Shown here: in pieces, positions 38,266 to 44,563 of the stretch
Layout of the letters: the number at the start of each line of letters is the position of its first letter
Position numbering within the stretch: position 1 is the first letter of the stretch
IMG/VR virus record: IMGVR_UViG_3300036851_000739
Span: 1-47,051 of that record
Reading direction: 5' to 3' (one strand)
Origin: a virus
Length of the DNA: 47,051 nucleotides
Notes under the pieces: generated by a model
Seen by the model: only the letters and a program-made list of their open reading frames with translations
The model's database searches: none
What the model was told of the DNA's origin: nothing
Program-made: the position numbers and the translations under genes

Positions 38266-38436
38266 TTCCTCCGGTTGCAGCAGACGCCGTGCCGGGAGGA
38301 AGCCGACGTCTGCGGTGCAAGCGCTCACGGGGAAAGATGAGGTTCCTGCGGGAGCCTATGCCGGACGGGCGCAGGGAGGACTGACAACCGTGCCGCTCCC
38401 CAAGCTATGTAGAGGGCCCTAGCTGGCTCACGGATG
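38266..38436 (-). other. Untranslated leader of the late transcript
   Basis: About 170 nt between the proposed transcription start (near 38430) and the first late gene contain no credible gene. An inverted repeat gcagacg (38280-38286) / cgtctgc (38307-38313) could form a hairpin. Such a leader could hold an antitermination or attenuation signal that delays late expression. Confidence 0.4.
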
Positions 38437-38465
38437 AAGATACGGCGCCGGTCGAGCTGGGTCAA
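38437..38465 (-). promoter_or_regulatory. Near-consensus sigma-70-type promoter for the late unit
   Basis: On the minus strand TTGACC (38465-38460) is followed after exactly 17 nt by TATCTT (38442-38437). The -35 overlaps the stop codon of the ASCH-like gene. It points toward the accessory, packaging, head, tail and lysis genes, which all lie downstream on the same strand with almost no gaps. Confidence 0.65.
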
Positions 38466-39142
38466 GTGGCCGCGCCCAACGCGCGGCGCTTGATCCGCTC
38501 GAGGCGCTGCTCGATCAGGCGCAGGTCGCGGCTGCAGTCGATGCCGCGCCGGCGCGCCGACGCGAGCGCATCTCGCAGACGCTGGTCGAGCGGGAGCTCG
38601 CGCCAGGCGGCGAGCTCCTCCGCTTGACGGGTGCTGTCGCGGTCGCGCGCGTCGAGCGCGAACAGCTCGACGTCGCGCTCGGGCGGAGCCTCGGGTTCAC
38701 CCGGCAGCGCGAGCGAGGGTTTGTCGGTGTAGCCGTACTCGGAGCGCCGGGCGAGCAGGCGCAGCTCCGGGCTCGTGTCGAGCTTCAGCAGGACCACCTC
38801 GACCCGAACCGGGACCGGCCTGGCCATGGGCCGGCGGTGGCCCCAGCCTTCGTGGTGAGTCTCGAGCCACCACTCCCAGAGCTCGTAGGCGGAGGCGAAG
38901 CCGCTGCGGAGTGCCTGCTCGTCGGTGACCTCGTGGAGCAGCTGCTCGTTGACGTCGACGACGAGGGCCCGGGCGATCACCCGGCCCGTTTGGCTGACCT
39001 TCATCTGGTAGCTGTGCCCGGAGACGTACGGGCGAGCAGCTGGTGGGTGCCGCCATTCGGCCGATTGCGAGCGCAATACGCGGGCGATCAGCTCGCGCCG
39101 CAGAATCACGCCTCGCGCGGACCCGGAGGTTGACGACTGCAA
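38462..39142 (-). CDS. ASCH/PUA-like domain protein
   Basis: A 226-residue frame from TTG; a GTG 11 codons later (VILRRELIARVLRSQ) with GCGAGG upstream may be the real start. About residues 36-110 match the ASCH pattern: RPYVSGHSYQMKVSQTGRVIARALVVDVNEQLLHEVT then EQALRSGFASAYELWEWWLETHHE. ASCH domains are barrel-like RNA- or nucleotide-binding folds. A charged helical C-terminal half (RQAEELAAWRELPLDQRLRDAL) follows. It may modify or protect RNA or regulate translation; no more can be said. It ends the early strand before the late promoter. Confidence 0.55.
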   Translation of the reverse strand: MQSSTSGSARGVILRRELIARVLRSQSAEWRHPPAARPYVSGHSYQMKVSQTGRVIARALVVDVNEQLLHEVTDEQALRSGFASAYELWEWWLETHHEGWGHRRPMARPVPVRVEVVLLKLDTSPELRLLARRSEYGYTDKPSLALPGEPEAPPERDVELFALDARDRDSTRQAEELAAWRELPLDQRLRDALASARRRGIDCSRDLRLIEQRLERIKRRALGAAT

Positions 39143-39280
39143 GCCCTCCGCAGCCGCCCGCGAGGGCGTCGAGACCGCCTCGGTCGTGGAGAGCTCGGAC
39201 GCCAGACGAGATCTGCATCGACGTCGCGCGCGGGCGACTTGACTTTTCGAGGGACCGGCGAAGCTAGGCCAGCATGTACT

Positions 39281-39498
39281 TCATGTGGTGCTGTCCTCGC
39301 GGGAAGGGTCCGCCGCGGCTAGCGTCGTGGCTGCACAGGTGAAGCAGAACGGCACGTCAACCATTCCCGTCAGCTCGCTCGCAAAGTCAGCTCGCTCGCA
39401 AAGGACAGCGAGGTGTCCTGCTGCCCAATGCAGATTCCGATCAGCTCCGGGTGGTTGACCTGGCAGAGACAGTGGCAACCCCTCGGCTCGGCGCTCAT
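39281..39498 (-). pseudogene. Small zinc protein broken by a 17-bp tandem duplication
   Basis: The frame starting MSAEPRGCHCLCQVNHPEL runs to SLSFASELT and then stops after a repeat of the same DNA. The second frame continues SELTGMVDVPFCFTCAATTL to a stop at 39281. Removing one copy of the 17-bp repeat at 39369-39402 restores one 65-residue protein with CHCLC and CFTC zinc-binding motifs. The gene is thus disrupted by a very recent duplication (or an assembly error). Its intact form would be a small zinc-binding protein coupled to the gene upstream. Confidence 0.6.
39369..39402. repeat. Perfect 17-bp tandem duplication
   Basis: gtcagctcgctcgcaaa occurs head to tail at 39369-39385 and 39386-39402 with no mismatch. 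As 17 is not a multiple of 3 it shifts the reading frame of the zinc-protein gene it lies in. Loss of one copy would restore the gene. Confidence 0.9.
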
Positions 39499-39513
39499 GC
39501 GCCCGATGATCCC

Positions 39514-39816
39514 TCATGTCACCGGCCCGAAGTGGGCGTCGGGCGCGGCTTGCGGAACGCCGGCGCAATCGGCGTGCACGACGATCGCCAGAGCGCTGTA
39601 CCAGCGATGCATACGCGCCGCACGCTGGCGCTCGGGATGATTCCCGGGCCCGAGCGGGAGCAGGGTCACCTGGTCGCCCTCGGCGAACTGCCTCCAGCAG
39701 ATCAGGCAGTGACGCTCGAGGTGCGAGTGGCCGGCCGGCAGCGGCTCGAAGCGGTGCAGGTCTTCGCGCTCGTGGCCGCCGCGGACCTTCACGGCGCTGA
39801 GGGCGGGCTCAAGCAC
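39514..39816 (-). CDS. Small zinc-binding-like protein
   Basis: A 100-residue protein, GTG start, with GGAGG upstream. It carries HCLICWRQFAEGDQVTLLPLGPG and later VVHADCAGVP, a Cys/His arrangement of a small treble-clef or RING-like finger, which I recall from actinophage early regions. It overlaps the upstream gene by 8 nt. Function unknown. Confidence 0.6.
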   Translation of the reverse strand: MLEPALSAVKVRGGHEREDLHRFEPLPAGHSHLERHCLICWRQFAEGDQVTLLPLGPGNHPERQRAARMHRWYSALAIVVHADCAGVPQAAPDAHFGPVT

Positions 39817-40036
39817 GTTCGGCCTCCAGTTTGCGCCGCCGGTGCAGCTGGCTCACACGCTCGAGCACCTTGCGATGGTGGCGCTGGTCGCGCTCCAGGC
39901 CCTCGAGGACCTGCTCGAGCCCGACGTCGCCCAGGCGCTGCCGGGCCTGCTTGATCGATCTCGCCGCTTCGCGGGCGTGAAGATCGGCGTCGGCGAGGAA
40001 GCGCAGCGGCGAGGATTTGGAAGCGGCGCTCGGCAT
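39809..40036 (-). CDS. 75-residue helical protein downstream of HerA-like ATPase
   Basis: MPSAASKSSPLRFLADADLH... is Arg/Leu-rich and helical (IKQARQRLGDVGLEQVLEGLERDQRHHRKVLERV). Its ATG overlaps the ATPase stop. It may be a partner of the ATPase, but no family is recognised. Confidence 0.55.
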   Translation of the reverse strand: MPSAASKSSPLRFLADADLHAREAARSIKQARQRLGDVGLEQVLEGLERDQRHHRKVLERVSQLHRRRKLEAERA

Positions 40037-41805
40037 CAGGCGAGCGCCTCCTCGAGGAAGAGCAGCGGCTGCGCGACGACCTCGCCACTGCGCGGGTAGT
40101 CGATCAGGCCCAGCGAGCGCAGCCCGCCGAGGTTGTTCGTGTAGCCGGACGAGGTCGGCGACTGGCCGGCGCGCTCGGCCAGCTCGGCCTTCTCGAGCGG
40201 CTCGGGGTAGGCGTCGATCAGCGCCGCCACGATCCGCCAGCGCGCCGGCGGCAGCAGCCGCTCGACGTAGGCGTGCAGCTGCTCCACGCTGGTCGGGGCG
40301 GCACCACCGTCGGCCAGCTCGCGCCCGCTGGCCGTCAGCGTCACGCGGCGAGTCCCGGGGTAGTCGAGCAGCCCGGCGCTGCGCAAGCAGCCGAGGTTGT
40401 TCGTGTAGCCCGAGCTCTTGGGGCTCGCCTGCGCGAACAGCGCCAGCTGGGTCTTGTCCGCCTCCGCGACGCCGATCGCCTCGAGCGACGCGAGCGCGTC
40501 GAGGATCCGCTGGCGCGCCGGCGTCACGACGTCGTGCCCGCTGCCGTTGTCGCGCGCAGCGCTCCGCGCCGGTGCGTGCTTGCGCTCAGGACTGCGCTTC
40601 GGCTTCGCCGGCGGCTGGCGAGCGGCGAACGCTGAGGCCGACTCGAGCCCCTCGGCTTGGATGGCGCGCTTGAGCCGCTCGGCCTGCGCCACGATCGTGT
40701 CGAGACTCGACTTCAGCGCACGTACCGTGCCCTCCATCCCGTCGCTCAGCTCGAGCGCCGCCGTCACCACCTCGTCGGGGATCACCGGCGTCGGGACCGG
40801 GACCTCGACCGGCGCTACCTTGGCCTCCGGCCGCTCCGCGAGCTGCTGCTTGAGCGCCACGACCTGGCGCCGCAGCTGCTTCGGGTCCTCGGCCTTGGCG
40901 CGCTCGATCGTGTCGGCCATCTTGGCTTCGATCGCGCCCATGTCGACGTCGGCGAAGCCCTTCGGATCGGCGCGCCTCTCGCCCCGCTTCTTGGTCGGCG
41001 AGGAGTCGAATGTGCGCGAGGCGCGCACCTGCACGCGCTTCAGCACGCCCAGCTCGGGCACCCACCACCAGCACTCGCCGTTGCCGAGCCCGGCGAGCGT
41101 CGCCTTCACCTTGGCCGCCTCCTCCGGATCGTCGCCGTGGCCGGCGACCCACTTGTCGATCGCCTCGCGGTCGGTGAGCCCCGTTATCCGCATCGCGACC
41201 AGGCCGTCGACCTGGGTCAGCACGTCCTTGTTGAGCACCGCCGGGCGCTGCGTGATCAGCGTGATCCCGATGCCGCGGTTGCGCCCGCGGCGGACGATGT
41301 TCTCCGTCACCCCGAGCAGCGGTCGATCACCGGCCTGCGGTTGCTGCGGGGCGAACAGATCCGCCTCGTCGATCAGCAGGTGAACCAGCTCCTCGTTGCG
41401 GCGGTAGAGACGCTCGAAGAAGTCCAGCGCGAACTGGCGCTCGGCCGCACGGCTGCCGAGCTCCGAGAGGTCGAGGATCATCGACAGCCGCTCGTCGACG
41501 ACCAGGTCGGCGAGCAAGCCGCCGCTCTCGCGCTGCAGCGGAGCATCGGCGCGCTTGCCGCCGAAGATCGCCACCGGGATGCCGTCGCCGCTGCCGTCGG
41601 CCGACACGCGCAGGCCCCACGAGGTGCCCATCGGGTCCAGCAGGACGAACGGGACCCGCGCCTCCCAGAACTCCTCGGCCATCACGCGGGCGAGGTAACT
41701 CTTTCCAGCTCCCTTTTTGGAGAGCAGGCCGAAGGTGCCGCCGCCGACGTAGTCGGCGTCGAGCCGCAACCCCGGGGCAATCTTCAGCGCGCTACTCCTG
41801 CTCAT
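40036..41805 (-). CDS. HerA/FtsK-like ATPase with duplicated winged helices
   Basis: A 589-residue protein. Residues 20-240 form a HerA-type P-loop domain: Walker A LLSKKGAGKSY (28-37), Walker B HLLIDEADLF (142-151), a conserved VRRGRNRGIGITLITQRP (171-188). About 280-350 are coiled coil; a basic linker follows. The C-terminus holds two similar winged-helix units, each with KSSGYTNNLGCLRSAGLLDYP or TSSGYTNNLGGLRSLGLIDYP (about 460-490 and 550-575). Such proteins translocate or pull DNA. No NurA-type nuclease is adjacent, so a role in phage DNA handling, partition or defence is open. Confidence 0.75.
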   Translation of the reverse strand: MSRSSALKIAPGLRLDADYVGGGTFGLLSKKGAGKSYLARVMAEEFWEARVPFVLLDPMGTSWGLRVSADGSGDGIPVAIFGGKRADAPLQRESGGLLADLVVDERLSMILDLSELGSRAAERQFALDFFERLYRRNEELVHLLIDEADLFAPQQPQAGDRPLLGVTENIVRRGRNRGIGITLITQRPAVLNKDVLTQVDGLVAMRITGLTDREAIDKWVAGHGDDPEEAAKVKATLAGLGNGECWWWVPELGVLKRVQVRASRTFDSSPTKKRGERRADPKGFADVDMGAIEAKMADTIERAKAEDPKQLRRQVVALKQQLAERPEAKVAPVEVPVPTPVIPDEVVTAALELSDGMEGTVRALKSSLDTIVAQAERLKRAIQAEGLESASAFAARQPPAKPKRSPERKHAPARSAARDNGSGHDVVTPARQRILDALASLEAIGVAEADKTQLALFAQASPKSSGYTNNLGCLRSAGLLDYPGTRRVTLTASGRELADGGAAPTSVEQLHAYVERLLPPARWRIVAALIDAYPEPLEKAELAERAGQSPTSSGYTNNLGGLRSLGLIDYPRSGEVVAQPLLFLEEALA

Positions 41806-41832
41806 GCCGTGCCACCAGGCGCTGTAGCTCGA

Positions 41833-42030
41833 TCACCCGCTCTCCTTCTTCTCGGTACCCGGCCACGCCGTGCCCTTCGTCAGCCGCCGCAGCCGCGCCT
41901 CTCGCCGTGAGAGATCCGTCCCCTCGGCGCTCAGGCCAGTCGGTCGATGCGTGATCCGCACGTACGCAGGACAGCCGATACCGGTGGTTGAGGTCTCGAT
42001 CACGAGGTCGGCTGAGTCCAACTGGCTCAC
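41833..42030 (-). CDS. Small release-factor-like protein (no GGQ)
   Basis: A 65-residue protein. The segment VRITHRPTGLSAEGTDLSRR then EARLRRL resembles the part of class-I release factors just after the GGQ loop (VRLTHIPTGI.V...RSQ..N...AL). The GGQ tripeptide itself is absent. I have seen such mini-domains in actinophages. It may bind ribosomes or tRNA without hydrolytic function; the similarity is short. Confidence 0.45.
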   Translation of the reverse strand: MSQLDSADLVIETSTTGIGCPAYVRITHRPTGLSAEGTDLSRREARLRRLTKGTAWPGTEKKESG

Positions 42031-42152
42031 GCGGGCACCTTCGCCGGCTCGGCCGGGGTCGGGTCGGGAGCCGGTGCCGGCGGCGGCGGCGCCTTGAACG
42101 GGTCTTTGATCGGCTCGACGATGATCGTCTCCTGCTCTTTGCCGATCTCCAT
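42027..42152 (-). CDS. 41-residue Pro-rich protein
   Basis: MEIGKEQETIIVEPIKDPFK followed by a PPPPAPAPDPTPAEPA tail. An ideal AGGAGGTGA sits just upstream of the ATG, within the end of the preceding gene, so it is probably translated. Function unknown. Confidence 0.5.
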   Translation of the reverse strand: MEIGKEQETIIVEPIKDPFKAPPPPAPAPDPTPAEPAKVPA

Positions 42153-42610
42153 CAGCTCACCTCCTGCAACCGGTCGAGATGTAGCGGGTTGCCGAGTTCG
42201 ACCGGAACCCGGTAGACCGCGCGGAGCGAGGCCACCAGCTCCCAGGCTGCGTATGGGACCCACAGTCGCCGCGGGCGCGCGCGCTCGGCGCGGAAGCCCT
42301 GCTCCGCGACCACGACCCGCCCGGCGAGTCCGACCTCACCGATCACCTGGACAAGGCGACCGCTGGTCGACTGACAGGCCGCGTAGCCGAGCTCGACCAG
42401 CTGCTGGTGGCTGCGCGCAGCGTAGATGCCGCAGCGACAGTGCTCACCGGGCGGCGTGTGGTAACCGCCGCAGTCGGCGACCATCCAGGCGTCCGTCGGC
42501 CACACGTTTGCGTGTACCAGCGAGCACAGCACCGGCACCCGCGGGTGGCGATGCTGCAGCCGCCAGGCGCGCCAGCCGACGACCTCCTCGATCAGGTCCG
42601 GAGCGCTCAT
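42152..42610 (-). CDS. Conserved actinobacterial/phage protein (CGIYA family)
   Basis: A 152-residue protein with GWRAWRL near the start, CGGYHTPPGEHCRCGIYAAR (about 48-66), LVQVIGEVGLAGRVVVAEQGFRAE and RPRRLWVPY. I recognise this conserved pattern (GWRAW, C.CGIYA, VIGEV.LWG.V.E...G.RAE.A) from proteins of actinobacteria and their phages, but no function is known to me. The Cys cluster suggests metal binding. Confidence 0.6.
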   Translation of the reverse strand: MSAPDLIEEVVGWRAWRLQHRHPRVPVLCSLVHANVWPTDAWMVADCGGYHTPPGEHCRCGIYAARSHQQLVELGYAACQSTSGRLVQVIGEVGLAGRVVVAEQGFRAERARPRRLWVPYAAWELVASLRAVYRVPVELGNPLHLDRLQEVS

Positions 42611-43581
42611 GCGCCCTCGCGCACGCGCAGCGGGTGCTCGTCGGGCAGCCGCCAGAGCCAGAAGCCATCGCCGCCGAAGCCGATGCGCAGCTTCTCGGCG
42701 CGGATGCGGATGCCCGCACGCCGCACAGTCTCCCAGCCGTAGCCGGTCTCGGCCGCGGCGGCGCGCAGCTCGCTCGTCTGGCGCTGGCAGCCCTCACCCG
42801 CAGCCAGGTACTCGCTCAGCCACTCGTCGCAGGCGGCGTCGCGGTCGGGGTCGCGTGAGCCGCGGCGCAGCACGTGGTCGCACTCGGCGTCCGACTCGCC
42901 GGCGACCCGCAGGCGCCCGGCCTCGAGCAGCTGACCGCCGCTGCGGTAGTCGACCGTGTCGTGCTCGAGCAGCAGCGCCGGCGGCTCCTCGAAGCCATTC
43001 GCCTTCGCGCAGGCGAGCGCGCGGCGGTCGCGGTCGTCGGGGTCGTGCCCGAAGACGAACGCCGCCCGGCTCGAGCCCAGCAGGCCGCCGTAGGGGCCGC
43101 CGAAGGTGCCCGACTTCGTCAGGTGGTGCACGCCGACGAGCGCGCAGCGTGTCGAGCGCGCGAGGTCGATCACGCGCCGCAGCGTCGGTCGGTCGTGCAC
43201 CCGGCGCTCAGGGACGAAGTGCGCCCCGATCGGGTCGAGCACGACGGCGACAGCGCGCGTCGAGACGATCAGCTCGCCGAGCGCGTCGAGGTCGTGCGGC
43301 AGCGCGAACGAGGCGGACGGGATCAGGTGGACGTGGCGTAGGTCGGCGCCGGCGACGTCGAGCCGCGGCCGCGTCGCGCCGTGGAGGTCGTCCTCGACGT
43401 TCGACACCAGCGTCGGCAGCCCCGCGCGGCTGAGCTCGGCGACCATCAACGCGGTCAGCGTCGACTTGCCGAGCCCGGGCTTGCCGGCGATCACGCTCAG
43501 CGTCGCGGCCGGGATGCGCCCGCGCCACAGCATCGGCAGCGCGCGCGGCGCAATCGTCACGGCCGGAATCGCCTCGATCAT
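42607..43581 (-). CDS. RepA-like AAA_25 ATPase, probable replicative helicase
   Basis: A 324-residue protein starting MIEAIPAVTIAPRALPML. RecA-type ATPase with Walker A AGKPGLGKSTL (32-42), Walker B VAVVLDPIGAHF (111-122) and HHLTKSG (152-158), then LGSSRAAFVFG and KANGFEEPPALLLE, the arrangement of the RepA/AAA_25 hexameric helicase group. A C-terminal region (about 245-320) may carry a winged helix (GYGWETVRRAGIRIRAEKLRIG). It is the best candidate replication helicase and likely partners the initiator-like protein at 1534-2025. Coupled to neighbours by ATGA overlaps. Confidence 0.75.
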   Translation of the reverse strand: MIEAIPAVTIAPRALPMLWRGRIPAATLSVIAGKPGLGKSTLTALMVAELSRAGLPTLVSNVEDDLHGATRPRLDVAGADLRHVHLIPSASFALPHDLDALGELIVSTRAVAVVLDPIGAHFVPERRVHDRPTLRRVIDLARSTRCALVGVHHLTKSGTFGGPYGGLLGSSRAAFVFGHDPDDRDRRALACAKANGFEEPPALLLEHDTVDYRSGGQLLEAGRLRVAGESDAECDHVLRRGSRDPDRDAACDEWLSEYLAAGEGCQRQTSELRAAAAETGYGWETVRRAGIRIRAEKLRIGFGGDGFWLWRLPDEHPLRVREGA

Positions 43582-43898
43582 GCGCCGCCCTTCAGCCGCC
43601 GCAAACGCGCCTTGGCGTTGCGCTCTTGACGCTTCAAGTCCTGCACCCGCTGCTGGACCTGGCGCGCCTCGCGTGCCGCATGGTCGCGCTGCCGGATGTA
43701 GCGCTCGGACGCCCTGGCCAGCTGCAGCAGCACGGCGAAGGCCTCGAGCTCGCACCCGCAGTCGCGGCAGTGCACGCGTCTGGCCTCCTCGTCCAGCTGA
43801 GCCCGGTCGTGTCGGCAATAGCTGCGCTCCGGCGCGCTGGACAGCGGACGCTCGTCGTCGCCCTCCGCCGCGAATAGCGGCACGACTTCGGCGCTCAC
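43578..43898 (-). CDS. Zinc-finger plus coiled-coil protein
   Basis: A 106-residue protein with GTG in a GTGA overlap. The zinc-binding part is YCRHDRAQLDEEARRVHCRDCGCE (Cys28 and His30, then Cys44, Cys47 and Cys49); residues 55-106 are one long charged helix (RYIRQRDHAAREARQVQQRVQDLKRQE). The combination occurs in small phage early proteins near helicase genes. Possibly a helicase loader or DNA-binding accessory (inference). Confidence 0.55.
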   Translation of the reverse strand: MSAEVVPLFAAEGDDERPLSSAPERSYCRHDRAQLDEEARRVHCRDCGCELEAFAVLLQLARASERYIRQRDHAAREARQVQQRVQDLKRQERNAKARLRRLKGGA

Positions 43899-44056
43899 AG
43901 CTCCCGCCCGACGGGCTGGATGATGTAGCCGAGCGCCTGCTGGCGCGCGGCGGCTCGTGCCTCCCGCTCCACCAGCACACGCTGGGCCCCGTCGCGGTCG
44001 AGCGGCACACGCTCCTTGCGGCAGCCGTTGCACCAGAGGATCACCGCCACGCTCAC
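43895..44056 (-). CDS. 53-residue zinc-ribbon-like protein
   Basis: GTG start in a GTGA overlap. VSVAVILWCNGCRKERVPLD has a CxxC near the N-terminus, followed by a helix (RVLVEREARAAARQQALGY). Function unknown; it is tightly coupled on both sides. Confidence 0.5.
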   Translation of the reverse strand: MSVAVILWCNGCRKERVPLDRDGAQRVLVEREARAAARQQALGYIIQPVGREL

Positions 44057-44295
44057 GAGTCGTCCCCGAAGAGCGCGGGCGTGCGATCGACGACCAAGCG
44101 GTAGCGCGTGATCGCGACGTGGAACGGGGGACCGAGCGTCTCCCGGCTCGACTCGATCACGTGGCCCCCCCCCCGCAGCGTTCTGAGCGCCGAGTGATGA
44201 TTCGCGACTCCAGCCTGCGCGAGCTCGGCAGTCGTCACGCCTGTATCGCCGGCGGCGCGCAGGGTGCGCAGCGCGAGCTCGGCGGCGCCTCTCAC
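44053..44295 (-). CDS. Winged-helix protein with a G10 tract
   Basis: An 80-residue GTG-started protein. Residues 5-50 form a helix-turn-helix (LRTLRAAGDTGVTTAELAQAGV, then HSALRTLRGGGHVIESSRE), and AITRYRLVV forms the wing; I recall this kind of small HTH protein from many phages. The codons for LRGGGH contain ten consecutive Gs (Cs at 44165-44174), a tract prone to slippage, so expression may be phase-variable or the sequence may contain an indel error. Confidence 0.6.
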   Translation of the reverse strand: MRGAAELALRTLRAAGDTGVTTAELAQAGVANHHSALRTLRGGGHVIESSRETLGPPFHVAITRYRLVVDRTPALFGDDS

Positions 44296-44492
44296 GCCGC
44301 CAGATCCTCGCGCAGGAACTCGCAGAGGCCATCATCAGCCGGCTGACGTAGCCGCTGCTCTCCCGCGTCCACTGCGCGTCCACCCGCCGCGCAACGCGCG
44401 CCCATGCGCGCATACGCGCGCCTGCCCGTGCTGCCGGCAGAAGCAGGCAAAACGTCGGCGCGCATCGGCGTGCGTCGGCGCGCGTTGCACGC
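44296..44492. other. Non-coding attP arm with short repeats
   Basis: This interval carries no convincing gene; a possible 37-codon frame ending at 44292 (...CEFLREDLAA) couples to the winged-helix start. It contains cgtcggcgcgc twice, at 44453-44463 and 44473-44483, 20 bp apart (about two helical turns), and an inverted gcctgc/gcaggc pair around ctgccggcag near 44420-44448. These may be integrase arm-type or excisionase sites flanking the attP core. Confidence 0.4.
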
Positions 44493-44544
44493 AGCTCCCG
44501 CTCTCGTAAAGCGGGGGTCGTGGGTTCGAATCCCACCGTCGGCT
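44493..44544 (+). other. attP core: 3' half of tRNA-Thr(CGT)
   Basis: The sequence folds as an anticodon arm (CCGCT / AGCGG around CTCGTAA, anticodon CGT), a 5-nt variable loop, a T-arm (GTGGG TTCGAAT CCCAC) and the 3' acceptor strand CGTCGGC. The 5' acceptor strand and D-arm are missing: upstream DNA does not pair with CGTCGGC. It is therefore the tRNA identity segment of a phage attachment site, 20 bp from the integrase stop. The phage probably integrates into the host tRNA-Thr(CGT) gene and restores its 3' end. Confidence 0.85.
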
Positions 44545-44563
44545 TGGCTCTGTACAGCGGTCG

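Noticed and set aside
44472-44544. A complete tRNA-Thr gene
   Set aside because: The upstream bases do not pair with the 3' acceptor strand CGTCGGC and no D-arm is present, so only the 3' half exists.
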